Source: Bacteroidota bacterium
GTDB taxonomy: Bacteria > Bacteroidota > Bacteroidia > Sphingobacteriales > Sphingobacteriaceae
NCBI GenBank assembly: GCA_013286235.1
Contig: JABDGE010000004.1
Location: 1 to 54,758 of the forward strand
Direction: 5' to 3'
Length of the DNA stretch: 54,758 nucleotides
The notes beneath the pieces are model-generated. The model was not told the origin of the DNA. It did no database searches and saw nothing but the letters and a program-made list of their open reading frames with translations. Positions 34,305 through 45,805 of this stretch are shown one piece after another (the first letter of the stretch is position 1; every line of letters begins with the position of its first letter). Position numbers and translations under genes: made by a program.

Positions 34305-37300
34305 ATGAAAACTTTAAACCAATTCCTGTTCGCGGCAGTGACCATGATCCTGCTCAACATATCCCCGGCATCAGGCCAGGCGCCCCGGCTAACTGTAGAC
34401 GGCAAGGCCAACAATGGCGTGAGCCTGCAGGGCCTGAAGATCGGCGTGGTGATCTATGGCAACAGCAGCCGGACCACCTGGGAAATGACTTTTTACAACT
34501 CCACCCCGCGCATACTGGAAGGCACGCTGGAGTTCCCGCTGCATGACGGGGTAAGCGTAAGCCGTTATGCCCTCGACATCAACGGCCACATGCGCGAGGC
34601 CGTCCCGGTCGACCGTGCAAAAGGCACCGTTGTTTTTGAATCGGTCGAAAGGCGGCGCATCGATCCCGGCCTGCTCGAAAAGGTGGCCGGGAATGTGTTT
34701 CGCACCCGTATCTACCCCATCAACCCGCACGGCACCCGCACGGTGATCATCGGTTATGAGCAGGATGTGCCAGCCGCAGGTGATGGCAGCCTGCGGTTTA
34801 CGCTTCCCCTTAACCTGAAAGATACCGTTCAGAATTTTTCCCTTGCTGCATCCGTCATCAATGATGTCGCCCCGGTGGCCGATAGTGCCGGAACCGGAGA
34901 TATGCGCTTCGATCATCGGCGGAACACCTGGTCGGCATCGATTGAAAAAAGCAATTATGTACCCGGCCGTTCCCTGTCGTTCAGCATCCCCAAGCCAAAG
35001 GACGCAGCCGACGTGATGCTGCAGGAGCAGGGCAACAAGTATTATTACAGCGTAAATACCAGCGTGCCGGCCCAAAGCATGCCTAAACCCCTGCCGCACC
35101 AGGTGGGACTGCTATGGGATGCATCCCTTAGCGGAACGAGCCGTGATGTCAAAAAAGAGATAGCCCTGCTTGATGCGTATTTTAAGAAGATAGGCGAGGG
35201 CAGCGTGACGCTCGTGGAATTCAGCAATACCATCATCAAAACTCAAAAATACACCATCAGCGCCGGCAGCTGGGCGGCGCTGCAAACCGAACTGGAGCAT
35301 ACTACTTACGACGGCGCCACCGATTTCGGCAAACTGGATCTGTCGGCCTATGCGGCGGATGAGTTTTTACTGGTTAGCGACGGCCATCAAACCTTCGGAG
35401 ATAAAAATATCAGTTTAAATACCAAACCGGTGTATTGCATCAATTCCTCTCCCACAGCCGACTACAGCAACCTGAAATGGCTTGCGCTCAAAACCGGCGG
35501 CGCGCTCATCGACCTGAATACAGAGGACAATACTAAGGCGCTGGAAAGCCTGACTACTTTGCCGCTCCGTTTTTTAGGCATAAAAGGCGGTACGGCGATG
35601 GAAGAAAATTATCCTTCGCTTCCGGTGGTAGTCGGCCGCAGCTTTTCAGTGGCAGGGATCACCCGCGAGCCCAATCAAACTTTTAGCCTGCAGTTTGGCT
35701 ATGGCAATAAAGTGAGCATCGAAAAACCGGTCACCTTTGATTTGGACAAGAACACCGTCGAAAATGTGGATGTCGACAAACTATGGGCGCAGAAAAAGAT
35801 CAGCGAGCTCGACATCAACTACGAGGCCAACCGCCAGGACATCGAGTCGCTGGGTAAACGCTACGGCATCGTTACGCGCAACACGTCGCTCATCGTTTTG
35901 GAAAATATCGGCGATTACATCAAATACGGCATTGAACCGCCCGGAGAGCTGCGCGCGGAATATGATGCGATCATGAAACAGCGCGAAAATGATAACCCTG
36001 TGCGGGAGCGCGAAAATCTGAGCACCTCCGAAAATATGATGGACCAGCTACAGGACTGGTGGAGCAGCACCGTTAAACCGCCTGTACAGCCGGTAAAACC
36101 GACTGTAACCGTACCGTCACCGGTAAGACATACCGAAATCGTACCGCCGCCCGTAAGGCGCGATGAATCAGATCCCATGGGTACACCTGCACAGGGGATG
36201 ATCATTGGAAAAGTGATTGGCAGCGACGACCGCTTGCCGGTAGTCGGCGCGTCGGTGCGGATAAAGGGCACCAATTTTGGCGCAGTTACCGGCGTCGACG
36301 GAAAATTCACGCTCCAGGTGAGCCCGGGCACTGTTCTGGTGATTTCCTACATCGGTTATCAAACGCAGGAGGTCGTCGTAGGCCAGAAGCGAAAGTTAAG
36401 GATTGCATTGACACCCTCAAGTTCCCAATTGAATGAAGTGGTCGTAACAGGCTACACCGCTCAGTACAAAAGGGATGTAACAGGTTCTGTAACAACTGTT
36501 GATGCACAAGACGCCGACAAGGTTGAACCTGCCTCAACTGAACATTTGCTCCAGGGGCAGGCAGCCGGCGTGAGGGTAACCCGGGAGGGCGCACCGGGTG
36601 CCAACGCCGGGCTGGAGGTTCGCAAATCAACGATCGTGGCTGATGCCGCTGTCGACACTTCATTGTTTGTTAGAGCAAACTCATCTAACTCTTCTGCCGC
36701 GGTAAACGGATTGACAGGAAACCTCGCAGGCATTCAGGTCACCGGCGCCGGCGCGGCAGGAACCGGAACCGTCATTCGGGGTGTAAATGGCATCGGCAAT
36801 CGGCCGCCGTTGTATGTGGTTGACGGCGTACAGGTAAGCGACCTCTCGAGGGTGAATCCGAATGATATTCAAAGCATAAACGTCCTTAAAGATCAGCGAG
36901 CCGCGGCAATTTATGGCGTTGCCAGTGGAAATGGTGTGGTGGTTATAACCACCAGAAACGCCAGGGCGAGCGGTCCCGGAGCACCCACCCATAATACAAC
37001 GGCAAATGGCGGTATCGACATCACGTACCAGGCCGCTGCCACCGACTACCTGAATACCATCCGGAAAGCGGAAAAAGCCGTTCAGTACCAAAAGTACCTC
37101 GAGCTTCGGACGGCTTATATCGGCAACCCGGTTTATTATTTCGATGTGGCAGGCTATTTTATAAAGAACGGCAACCGCGAGCTGGGCGCCCGCATCCTCA
37201 GCAACCTCGCCGAGCTCGACCTGGGCAGCTACGAGCTGTACAAAATGCTGGGCTATAAACTGAAACAGCTGGGTGACTATGATGGCGAAGTATTCGCTTT

Positions 37301-37928
37301 TAAAAAGGTAACTGAACTGCGGCCGCTCGATCCGCAAAGCTTCCGCGACTATGGCCTGGCGCTGGAAGATGCCGGGCAACACCAGAAAGCCCTTGACGTG
37401 CTTTATGACGCCATGACCAAAAGCTACACCGCCGATGCCGATGGGCTGTACAATGGCATCCAGGAGGTGTTCCTGCCCGAGATCAACCGCATCATCGCCG
37501 CAAATAAAGGCAAGCTCAATCTTTCAGGCATCGCCAAAGACCTGGTCAAACCCATGCCGGTGGATATCCGCGTGGTGATGAACTGGAACATGAACAATAC
37601 CGATATTGATCTTTGGGTAACCGACCCCAACGGCGAGAAATGTTATTATGCCCATAACCGCACCGCTATTGGCGGCCGCATATCGCATGATATGACACAG
37701 GGATTCGGCCCGGAGCAGTTCATGCTCAAAAATGCGATCAAAGGCACCTACAAAATTGAAATAAATTATTATGGCGACCGGCAGGTAACCATTGCAGGCC
37801 CCACAACCATTATGGCCGAGCTTTATACCCATTACAGCACCCCGCAGGAAAAAAAGGAGCTCATTGTGCTGCAAATGAAAAAGGAATCGGAAAAGACCGT
37901 GTACGTAGGAGACCTGGACTTTAATTGA
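34305..37928 (+). CDS. Mosaic VIT-VWA-CarboxypepD_reg-TonB plug-TPR-DUF2135 protein
   Basis: A 1207-residue exported protein (signal peptide to about residue 25, ASGQA). Domains in order: VIT (about 28-165; [20 protein letters not shown]), VWA-like (about 265-430; [13 protein letters not shown]), a proline-rich linker (about 590-625), CarboxypepD_reg (about 631-705; [20 protein letters not shown]), a TonB-plug-like segment (about 710-900; PPLYVVDGV and GVVVITTR), TPR-like helices (about 920-1060) and DUF2135 (about 1085-1195; [19 protein letters not shown]). No barrel follows the plug. The VIT-VWA-TPR-DUF2135 order is a known bacterial surface-protein layout; the plug looks inserted. I infer a surface adhesion or assembly role. 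It has its own terminator at 37956-37986. Confidence 0.8.
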   Translation: MKTLNQFLFAAVTMILLNISPASGQAPRLTVDGKANNGVSLQGLKIGVVIYGNSSRTTWEMTFYNSTPRILEGTLEFPLHDGVSVSRYALDINGHMREAVPVDRAKGTVVFESVERRRIDPGLLEKVAGNVFRTRIYPINPHGTRTVIIGYEQDVPAAGDGSLRFTLPLNLKDTVQNFSLAASVINDVAPVADSAGTGDMRFDHRRNTWSASIEKSNYVPGRSLSFSIPKPKDAADVMLQEQGNKYYYSVNTSVPAQSMPKPLPHQVGLLWDASLSGTSRDVKKEIALLDAYFKKIGEGSVTLVEFSNTIIKTQKYTISAGSWAALQTELEHTTYDGATDFGKLDLSAYAADEFLLVSDGHQTFGDKNISLNTKPVYCINSSPTADYSNLKWLALKTGGALIDLNTEDNTKALESLTTLPLRFLGIKGGTAMEENYPSLPVVVGRSFSVAGITREPNQTFSLQFGYGNKVSIEKPVTFDLDKNTVENVDVDKLWAQKKISELDINYEANRQDIESLGKRYGIVTRNTSLIVLENIGDYIKYGIEPPGELRAEYDAIMKQRENDNPVRERENLSTSENMMDQLQDWWSSTVKPPVQPVKPTVTVPSPVRHTEIVPPPVRRDESDPMGTPAQGMIIGKVIGSDDRLPVVGASVRIKGTNFGAVTGVDGKFTLQVSPGTVLVISYIGYQTQEVVVGQKRKLRIALTPSSSQLNEVVVTGYTAQYKRDVTGSVTTVDAQDADKVEPASTEHLLQGQAAGVRVTREGAPGANAGLEVRKSTIVADAAVDTSLFVRANSSNSSAAVNGLTGNLAGIQVTGAGAAGTGTVIRGVNGIGNRPPLYVVDGVQVSDLSRVNPNDIQSINVLKDQRAAAIYGVASGNGVVVITTRNARASGPGAPTHNTTANGGIDITYQAAATDYLNTIRKAEKAVQYQKYLELRTAYIGNPVYYFDVAGYFIKNGNRELGARILSNLAELDLGSYELYKMLGYKLKQLGDYDGEVFAFKKVTELRPLDPQSFRDYGLALEDAGQHQKALDVLYDAMTKSYTADADGLYNGIQEVFLPEINRIIAANKGKLNLSGIAKDLVKPMPVDIRVVMNWNMNNTDIDLWVTDPNGEKCYYAHNRTAIGGRISHDMTQGFGPEQFMLKNAIKGTYKIEINYYGDRQVTIAGPTTIMAELYTHYSTPQEKKELIVLQMKKESEKTVYVGDLDFN

Positions 37929-37955
37929 AGGAGAATAACCTGGACCGATTCTGCG

Positions 37956-37986
37956 GCCCCGGGGTGAAAGCTTCGGGGCTTTTTTT
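37956..37986 (+). terminator. Rho-independent terminator
   Basis: GCCCCG and CGGGGC form the stem, with a GGGTGAAAGCTT loop, followed by seven T. It ends the mosaic protein's transcript 28 bp after its stop. Confidence 0.85.
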
Positions 37987-38155
37987 GCGGATTGAAAGGC
38001 CAACTTGTCTCGTTAAACCCATCTTGTCATTGCCATGAGCATAGCGCGGAAACAACCTGGTCGGGCATTTATACCAATCCATTACATCCACCCGCCTCCA
38101 CTATTGCAATCTTTCGACTACAAACATGATCTAGGAACACCTCTCCTGATCTCCC

Positions 38156-38222
38156 CATCCGCACTTTCGCACATCCGAATATCCGCACATCTGCACATCC
38201 GCACATCCGCACATCCGCATCC
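38156..38222. repeat. CATCCGCACAT word array
   Basis: About six copies of CATCCGCACAT-like words (variants CATCTGCACATC, CATCCGAATATC) in the 373-bp spacer before the third MG2-type gene. The same words appear at 47940-47994 and 48163-48262. Apart from this array and the terminator, the spacer 37929-38301 holds nothing I recognise. Confidence 0.75.
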
Positions 38223-38301
38223 CTAACCAAAAAAATAATATAAAATATCCTGAACAATATTCCGTAACTTGCACAAAAAGCCCCGCCAATTTTAAACCTT
38301 C

Positions 38302-40788
38302 ATGCATGCCATGAAAAAGTCATTTGCCCGGTTGTTAATGCTTTGTTGCATACTGATGCCTTTTCTCTTAAAGGCACAAGGCAGCCAGTCGCGCCTGGAT
38401 TCAGTTCAGCAAAAATTCGCCGTTTCACTGGCACACCAGTTTAAAAATTACCCTCACGAAAAAGTATTCTTGCATGCCAGCCAGAACGTTTATCTAAGCG
38501 GCCAAACCATTTGGTACCAGGCTTATGCAATGGCTTATGGCAAGCCCTCCCAACTGAGCAAGATCGTTTATGTACGCTTATCTGATGCACAAGGCAAACT
38601 TATCAGGCAGGACAAATTGCCATTAAACAACAGCGCGGCCTACGGCAATATCGATCTGCCTCGAAATTTGCCCGGCGGTTGGTATAGCCTGCAGGTCTTC
38701 ACCGCCTGGATGTTAAATTTCGACAACCGCAATATATATGGTCAACCTATTTACATTCAAAATGCGCAGCAGCCAATTGAAGCGGTATCGGGTACGACGC
38801 CGGTGCCCGTCAAATACCGGATTGATTTTTTCCCCGAAGGCGGCAAACTGATCGATGGCACCATCGCTAAAGTCGCTTTTAAGGCCGTTGACGAAACCGG
38901 ACTGCCGGTATCGGTCTCCGGCCAGGTATTCGACCCCGAAGGCAAGCCCGTAGCCGGGTTAACCACCGTTCACGATGGAATGGGGGCTTTCGAATTGGAA
39001 ACCTACAGCGGGACAGCCTACGTGGCCAGGGTTCAATTCCCCGGCAATGTTGTCAAAGACATCCCATTGCCAAAGGTGGAGAAAACAGGGCTTAGCATCC
39101 GCGTTAATTCCGCCCCCGCTGACGAACTGGAGGTGGCCATAGCTGATGTAGGCCAACAAACAGATGTGAGCCAAATACTGCTTGAAGCCGTTCAGGATAA
39201 CGGATTAGCTGTTTCATACAGGCTTCAGTTAAACCGGGGCACCAATGTGTTCCCGTTCAAAAAAAGTGATTTTTCCACCGGAATTTTAAGGTTGGCTGCG
39301 TTCGATCAAAACGGGCAGCTGCGGGCCGAACGTGCAGTTTTTATCAGTCCTGATACGCCGCCGGCTATCTCCCTGACTGCGAATACCCTCTCATTTATGA
39401 GCGGACATGAAAATGTTTTTGCCCTCAATGTACGCGATAGTAAAGGTTTCCCGGTTAAAGCCAATCTTTCCATATCGGTAACTGATGCCAGGGCCAATAC
39501 CAGCGAAGATAACATCGGCTCCTATGTTTTACTGGACTCAGAAACGGGCAACCCTGTTTATCATCCCGGCTATTACTTTAGAAACAACAGCGACAGCCTT
39601 CGCCGGCAGCTCGACCTGGTAATGCTCACCGGCAACTACGGTTTCTTAAATTGGTACAACAGGTTGGCCGGCGGGAAGGACATCCCCAGGTATGCCGTGG
39701 AGAAGGCGCAGTTTATTGCCGGTAAGATCGATAAATTCAGCCCGTCGCAAAACCTGAAGATAAAAATGATGATCGAAAGCGCCGACTCCGGTAAGATCAT
39801 GGCCTATGTTAAACCGGATAGCAGCGGCATCTTCAAGCTGGACAATTTTGCACCATCCGGCGATGCGGCCGTGTACTATGAGGCGGTGAATGCGAAAAAC
39901 CGGAAACAACCCGTCGACATTACCTTTTTTCGGCACCGATTTGATACGGTGCGTCTCCATACCGACACATCAAAAGCCCCGGCCTTTTCAAGGCCCGCTA
40001 TCGACTTTGCATTTTTAGATAGCATAGCTGATGCCGAAAATGCCTTTGATATTGCCAATGGTATCCTTTTGAAACCCGTGAACATCAACCAGGTGAAATT
40101 AGCCCGAATGGAATTGTTGTTGAATGCCCACGTAAAAAGATTCGATGATGATAACGCCCAAAACTTCGACCTGGTGGACGAGCCGACATTGCCGAATGAG
40201 GATATAATCGACTATATCACTGGCAAGGTGCCCGGCCTGATCATACAACGAGACCCGGCCACAGGCAATGTGGCAATGACCTATCACGGCGCCAGTGAAT
40301 TGGTCAAGGGCACAGACGGAAATCCCGATAAAGCGTTTTTTTATATTGATGAGGTGTCTGCCGACGTGGACGAAGTGGAGCATCTGCAGTTGACGGATGT
40401 GGCTTTGATAAGGTTTGTGCCGCCCCCGGCTTGGTTTGCACCGCTAAACGGCGGGTTTGTAGGCGCAATAACGATCTATACCAAAACGCAGCAGGATGAC
40501 CGCGACACCTGGAATAGCCGCGGCAGCAGCCGGGGGGCATTTGACGAATATAATTTTAAAGGCTTCAGTGTATCCCGCGACTTTGAAGCAGATGCCGGTA
40601 ACAGCACCCCCTCAAAACAGGGCTTAGCGTACCGGACCACTTTGTTTTGGGGACACGACATGCAGCCCGATGAAAACGGGAATATTAAACTGCGTTTTAA
40701 AGCAGCCGGCCAGGCAAAAAAATACCGTGTCGTGGTGCAGGGTATGGACAATAACGGCAGGCTGATATACTTTGAAAAGGTGTTTTAA
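38302..40788 (+). CDS. MG2-like surface protein with degenerate TonB plug, paralog 3
   Basis: An 828-residue protein (825 if the second ATG at 38311 is used, which suits the MKKSFARLL signal peptide better). It has a cleavable signal (ending LLKAQ), an MG2-like domain (HEKVFLHASQNVYLSGQTIW), FFPEGG, an ISVTDARA stretch and a C-terminal RTTLFWGHDMQPDENGNIKL domain aligning with paralogs 1 and 2. The plug region (about 635-735; DKAFFYIDEV, GAITIYTKT) is more divergent than in the other two, and no clear CarboxypepD_reg sandwich is seen. Surface location is likely, function unknown. It is followed by a metalloprotease gene 111 bp downstream. Confidence 0.75.
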   Translation: MHAMKKSFARLLMLCCILMPFLLKAQGSQSRLDSVQQKFAVSLAHQFKNYPHEKVFLHASQNVYLSGQTIWYQAYAMAYGKPSQLSKIVYVRLSDAQGKLIRQDKLPLNNSAAYGNIDLPRNLPGGWYSLQVFTAWMLNFDNRNIYGQPIYIQNAQQPIEAVSGTTPVPVKYRIDFFPEGGKLIDGTIAKVAFKAVDETGLPVSVSGQVFDPEGKPVAGLTTVHDGMGAFELETYSGTAYVARVQFPGNVVKDIPLPKVEKTGLSIRVNSAPADELEVAIADVGQQTDVSQILLEAVQDNGLAVSYRLQLNRGTNVFPFKKSDFSTGILRLAAFDQNGQLRAERAVFISPDTPPAISLTANTLSFMSGHENVFALNVRDSKGFPVKANLSISVTDARANTSEDNIGSYVLLDSETGNPVYHPGYYFRNNSDSLRRQLDLVMLTGNYGFLNWYNRLAGGKDIPRYAVEKAQFIAGKIDKFSPSQNLKIKMMIESADSGKIMAYVKPDSSGIFKLDNFAPSGDAAVYYEAVNAKNRKQPVDITFFRHRFDTVRLHTDTSKAPAFSRPAIDFAFLDSIADAENAFDIANGILLKPVNINQVKLARMELLLNAHVKRFDDDNAQNFDLVDEPTLPNEDIIDYITGKVPGLIIQRDPATGNVAMTYHGASELVKGTDGNPDKAFFYIDEVSADVDEVEHLQLTDVALIRFVPPPAWFAPLNGGFVGAITIYTKTQQDDRDTWNSRGSSRGAFDEYNFKGFSVSRDFEADAGNSTPSKQGLAYRTTLFWGHDMQPDENGNIKLRFKAAGQAKKYRVVVQGMDNNGRLIYFEKVF

Positions 40789-40899
40789 AGGTCCCGGTAA
40801 TTTCTCATCTATTTTCTTCGTAACAAACCCATCCCGATTGCTCAAAAAACGGGTTTTTTCCCTAAGTTTACGGCTTTATTAAAGAATTTAAACATTGAT

Positions 40900-43491
40900 A
40901 TGCGGTTATACTCAAAAATAAACCATTCCCTGCTTATTGCGGCCCTTGCCGGTTTGGCATTAAGCGCCTGCAAAACAAAAAAAGAAACCCTTACGGTAAA
41001 AACCACTGCGCCTAACGGCACAACCACCACCGCGACCGTTACAAAGGACAAAAAAGAAGGTATAAAGAAATTCAGCGACCTTATTCCTGAGAAAACAAAG
41101 GTTAACAAGGGTCTTTTTAATACCTACAAAGTTGAGGGAAAATATTACTTCGAAATACCCGATTCGCTGCTGGGCCGTGAAATGTTAGTGGTAACCCGCC
41201 TGGCCAAAACACCTGCCGACATGAAAAAATACGGCGGTGAGGAAGCAAATGAGCAAGTGTGGAAGTGGGAAAAGCACGACAAAACAGTATATATTAAGGT
41301 GCCCAGCTATGACGTGAGGGCCGATAGCACCTCTGATATGTTCCGCTCCGTTAAAAATTCAAACCTCGACGCTATACTGGCCTCATTTGACATAAAGGCG
41401 TACAATAAGGATACTACTGGCGTAGTGATCGATGTAACAGATTTCTACAACGGTGATGTAACGGCTACCGGCCTGCCCGACGATTTGAAAAAAGCCTATA
41501 AGGTGATGGGGGTTGATAATTCCCGCTCCTACATCGATACCATAAAAAGCTTCCCGATCAATATCGAAGTGCGGACCCTGAAAACCTACAAGGCAGGTGA
41601 TTCGCCCACAGATAACACCAACGGCGCCATTACCTTTGAGTTGAACACCTCCATGCTGCTGCTGCCCAAAACACCGATGAAGCCGCGTTTGAGCGATGAC
41701 AGGGTGGGCTATTTCGGCCAAAGCCAGACCGACTACGGAACGGATGCCCAAAAGGCGCTGGTTACTTCCTATATACATCGCTGGAAACTTGTTCCTAAGG
41801 ATACCGCAGCCTATTTGCGTGGCGAGTTGGTTGAACCGAAGAAGCAGATCGTATTTTATATTGATCCGGCCACGCCAAAAAAGTGGGTTCCCTTCCTGAT
41901 CGCCGGCATCAACGATTGGAACGCCGCCTTCGAATCCGCCGGGTTTAAAAATGCCATTGTTGGCAAAGTAGCGCCAACGTCAAAGGAAGACCCCGATTTC
42001 AGCACCGAAGACGCGCGCTACAGCGTGGTACGCTATTTTGCCTCGGATATTGAAAATGCTTACGGTCCGCATGTGGCTGATCCACGCACGGGCGAGATAC
42101 TGGAAAGCCACGTGGGCTGGTATCATAACGTGATGGAACTGCTCCGTAACTGGTATTTTGTGCAAACGGCGGCTGCCAATGAGAATGCCCGGGCTGCCAA
42201 ATTTACAGATGAGCAGATGGGCGAGCTGATCCGCTTTGTATCCTCGCACGAAATCGGGCACACACTCGGCCTCCCGCATAACTTCGGCTCCAGCTATGCC
42301 TATCCGGTTGACTCGCTCCGCTCGAGGTCATTCACCGATAAGCACGGTACCGCCCCGTCAATCATGGACTATGCCCGCTTTAACTACATAGCGCAACCCG
42401 GCGATGGGGTAAGGCATTTCTATCCGCAGATTGGCGAATACGATAAATGGGCCATCAAATGGGGCTATACCTGGTTCCCGGGTAACCAAACGCCAAAACA
42501 GGAAAAAGAAAAGCTGGATGTATGGACAAAACAAAAGGCCGGCGATCCGTTGTACTATTTTGGCCGCCAGGGGTCAAGCTTCGACCCGCGCCTGCAAAGC
42601 GAAGACCTGGGCGATAACGCTATGAAGGCAGGCGCCTATGGCATAGCCAATTTGAAGCGTATATTACCTAATATTGAAACCTGGACATTTCAGAAAGGCG
42701 AGCGCTACAGCGATCTGGATGAATTGTACACCGAAGTATTGACGCAGTTTTATCGTTACATGGGCCATGTTGCCACCAATGTAGGTGGGATGAACGAAAA
42801 CTTTAAAACGTATGACCAGGATGGGCCTGTTTACGATTTTGTGGCTAAGGATAGGCAGCACGACGCGCTATTGTTTTTTAACAAGCAGCTTTTTACCACC
42901 CCAACCTGGCTTATCAATAGCCCCGAGTTAAGCAAATTTGATGATGGTATAGTGATCAACCGTATCAAAAGTCTGCAAACTAACACTTTAGGCAATGTCC
43001 TTTCGCCGTTCAGGTTGTCGCGAATGTATGATAATGAGGTCAAGAATGGTACTAATGCCTATACAGTAGCCGACCTGCTTACTGATCTCCGTACCGGGAT
43101 ATTCAAAGCGGACGCCGGCCCTGATGCGTTTAAACGCAACCTGCAGCGCGCTTACATCGAGGATCTGAAAAGCTTGTTGAATGATGATCTTAGGGGAATA
43201 CCCGCGATCCCTGCCGCCCAGCTCGCCTATTACGGGCTTACCCCGATCAACATGGTGCTATCCGACATCAGGCCCATGGTGCGTGCGGAATTAACGGCGA
43301 TCGACGCTGGTTTACCAAAAGGTGGCGATGCCATCACCAAAGCACATTACATCGATCTGCACGCGAGGATCAAAGAGGCGTTGAATCCAATCAGGCCTGT
43401 TATTAACTTACCGGCGTCATCGGGAAGAACGCTTGCGCCGGATCTTCCGCTTGACGAAAACATGGAGCCAGCCAGCTACGATAAGCCATAA
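40900..43491 (+). CDS. Zinc-dependent metalloprotease lipoprotein (gluzincin-like)
   Basis: An 863-residue lipoprotein: the signal peptide ends LALSAC (lipobox), followed by a polar linker. The zinc site is HEIGHTLGLPHNF (about 451-463), an HExxHxxG motif with a downstream SIMDYARFNY Met-turn. The N-terminal half resembles the DUF5117/DUF5118 modules that accompany this protease family in Bacteroidota. It should be anchored to the periplasmic or outer-membrane face and digest proteins or peptides; the substrate is unknown. It shares a strand with the preceding surface protein and ends in a good terminator. The catalytic residues are intact. Confidence 0.88.
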   Translation: MRLYSKINHSLLIAALAGLALSACKTKKETLTVKTTAPNGTTTTATVTKDKKEGIKKFSDLIPEKTKVNKGLFNTYKVEGKYYFEIPDSLLGREMLVVTRLAKTPADMKKYGGEEANEQVWKWEKHDKTVYIKVPSYDVRADSTSDMFRSVKNSNLDAILASFDIKAYNKDTTGVVIDVTDFYNGDVTATGLPDDLKKAYKVMGVDNSRSYIDTIKSFPINIEVRTLKTYKAGDSPTDNTNGAITFELNTSMLLLPKTPMKPRLSDDRVGYFGQSQTDYGTDAQKALVTSYIHRWKLVPKDTAAYLRGELVEPKKQIVFYIDPATPKKWVPFLIAGINDWNAAFESAGFKNAIVGKVAPTSKEDPDFSTEDARYSVVRYFASDIENAYGPHVADPRTGEILESHVGWYHNVMELLRNWYFVQTAAANENARAAKFTDEQMGELIRFVSSHEIGHTLGLPHNFGSSYAYPVDSLRSRSFTDKHGTAPSIMDYARFNYIAQPGDGVRHFYPQIGEYDKWAIKWGYTWFPGNQTPKQEKEKLDVWTKQKAGDPLYYFGRQGSSFDPRLQSEDLGDNAMKAGAYGIANLKRILPNIETWTFQKGERYSDLDELYTEVLTQFYRYMGHVATNVGGMNENFKTYDQDGPVYDFVAKDRQHDALLFFNKQLFTTPTWLINSPELSKFDDGIVINRIKSLQTNTLGNVLSPFRLSRMYDNEVKNGTNAYTVADLLTDLRTGIFKADAGPDAFKRNLQRAYIEDLKSLLNDDLRGIPAIPAAQLAYYGLTPINMVLSDIRPMVRAELTAIDAGLPKGGDAITKAHYIDLHARIKEALNPIRPVINLPASSGRTLAPDLPLDENMEPASYDKP

Positions 43492-43522
43492 TTCACTGAA
43501 AATAAAATAAATAAACTAATTG

Positions 43523-43551
43523 AAATCCTGCGAAAGCAGGATTTTGTTTTT
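43523..43551 (+). terminator. Rho-independent terminator
   Basis: AAATCCTGC and GCAGGATTT form a 9-bp stem around GAAA, with a T-rich tail to 43551, about 30 bp after the metalloprotease stop. Confidence 0.85.
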
Positions 43552-43594
43552 GTGCTGTGTTGAAAAGCGTGATCCGGAAAAAGCAGGCAACCTT

Positions 43595-43864
43595 TTATAA
43601 CTGGCTGATATTTTCGAAAAAGGCGGTCTGCAAGTCGAGCAGCGACTTTACGGGCATCGATTCGCCATAGGCGTCAAAGCATAAGAATTTTGAGCTGTTG
43701 GGGTCGTTGTTTTTTAATTTTTCGAAAAAATTAAAGGTTTCAAAAAAATAATGACGGGTGGTGATATTGTCTTTATAGTTGGTTTGTGAACCATTCAACC
43801 GGAACCCGATGGCGTCCATCCACACATGCACTTTGGAGTGCAAGGGCACACTAAGTTTCTTCAT
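43595..43864 (-). CDS. Small hypothetical protein (89 aa)
   Basis: 89 residues from MKKLSVPLHSKVHVWMDAIG at 43864; a longer frame starts at 43906 but its first 14 residues look unlike coding sequence. It is rich in aromatic residues (HYFFETFNFFEKL) and has no signal peptide. I do not recognise the family. It is a single minus-strand gene, convergent with the metalloprotease and divergent from the collagen-like gene. Confidence 0.5.
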   Translation of the reverse strand: MKKLSVPLHSKVHVWMDAIGFRLNGSQTNYKDNITTRHYFFETFNFFEKLKNNDPNSSKFLCFDAYGESMPVKSLLDLQTAFFENISQL

Positions 43865-44099
43865 AGGTATTGTTTTACAGCTCATCCCCGCGAAAAATCG
43901 TGCCATTTATCAAAAAAAATGTAAAGCAAGTTTTTAACAAATGTTCGCTTCTGACGTTAATTTCTGCATTTTTTATATTTTATAGTACAAGGTAAATATT
44001 TTTCATGTAACAAGAATTGTAACCTAATCAAAACCTTTGGCGTAGAAGGTGGAAAAATATATCAAACTTGAAATTATTAAGAAATTAAATTATTCGTGA

Positions 44100-45170
<1,071 letters not shown>

Positions 45171-45202
45171 CCGAAATAATTTAAGTACACATATACGCTT
45201 GA

Positions 45203-45234
45203 AGCCCGCCCGGTAACCACCGGCGGGCTTTTTT
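45203..45234. terminator. Bidirectional hairpin terminator
   Basis: AGCCCGCCCGGT and ACCGGCGGGCT pair with one bulge; a T-run follows on the plus strand, and the hairpin overlaps the end of the convergent minus-strand gene. It probably serves both genes. Confidence 0.85.
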
Positions 45235-45718
45235 AATTAGCCTCCGTCTTACCCGGTTTATTAGCGAACAGGTATATGCGCGAACGGAGGAAACGAATAA
45301 AAAATTTTATACCCCGGAATTTTCCTGTTGGTGTGTTTTGGAACGACGCGATCTTCCATTCGCCCGCCGTTTTCAAAAGGCACATGGAAATTATCCCGTT
45401 AGGCGGCAGTTTTTTACCGGTTTCGCCGGGAAAAACAACGTTGCCTTCTGAATGAACAATTACCACGTTTGACGTAAGGGACTGGATAGTGGTCGGGTAG
45501 TCGCCATCTATCCTCGTGTATTTAAAAAAGCTGTCAAAAACGGCCTGGTGCCTGTCCGCTATCATTCTGGCGCCGATGGCCCTAAAGCCCGGAGCCTCAA
45601 CGTATCTGGCATCTTCCAAAAATGCGCCAGCGTAAGCAGTTCCGTCGCCGGCGGCCCAGGCATCGCTCATTTTTTTCAATACGACATTAATTAATGCTTT
45701 ATCATCATCTGTTATCAT
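45233..45718 (-). CDS. NTF2-like / SgcJ-EcaC family protein
   Basis: A 161-residue protein with an NTF2/SnoaL-like fold: helices first (DDDKALINVVLKKMSDAWAA), then the DGTAYAGAFLEDARYVEAPG segment typical of the SgcJ/EcaC group, and a final strand set (GIISMCLLKTAGEWKIASFQ). The C-terminus adds a basic stretch. Such proteins are small enzymes or ligand binders; no catalytic pair is certain. It is divergent from an AraC regulator 87 bp away, so it may be under that regulator's control. Confidence 0.78.
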   Translation of the reverse strand: MITDDDKALINVVLKKMSDAWAAGDGTAYAGAFLEDARYVEAPGFRAIGARMIADRHQAVFDSFFKYTRIDGDYPTTIQSLTSNVVIVHSEGNVVFPGETGKKLPPNGIISMCLLKTAGEWKIASFQNTPTGKFRGIKFFIRFLRSRIYLFANKPGKTEAN

Positions 45719-45805
45719 TTTTTTTTAATTTTATTCGAACAAAATTATCGCCCCATCAATTGTTTGTTTTATACACAACGGAGTATTTAGTACACTTTAC
45801 GGAAG

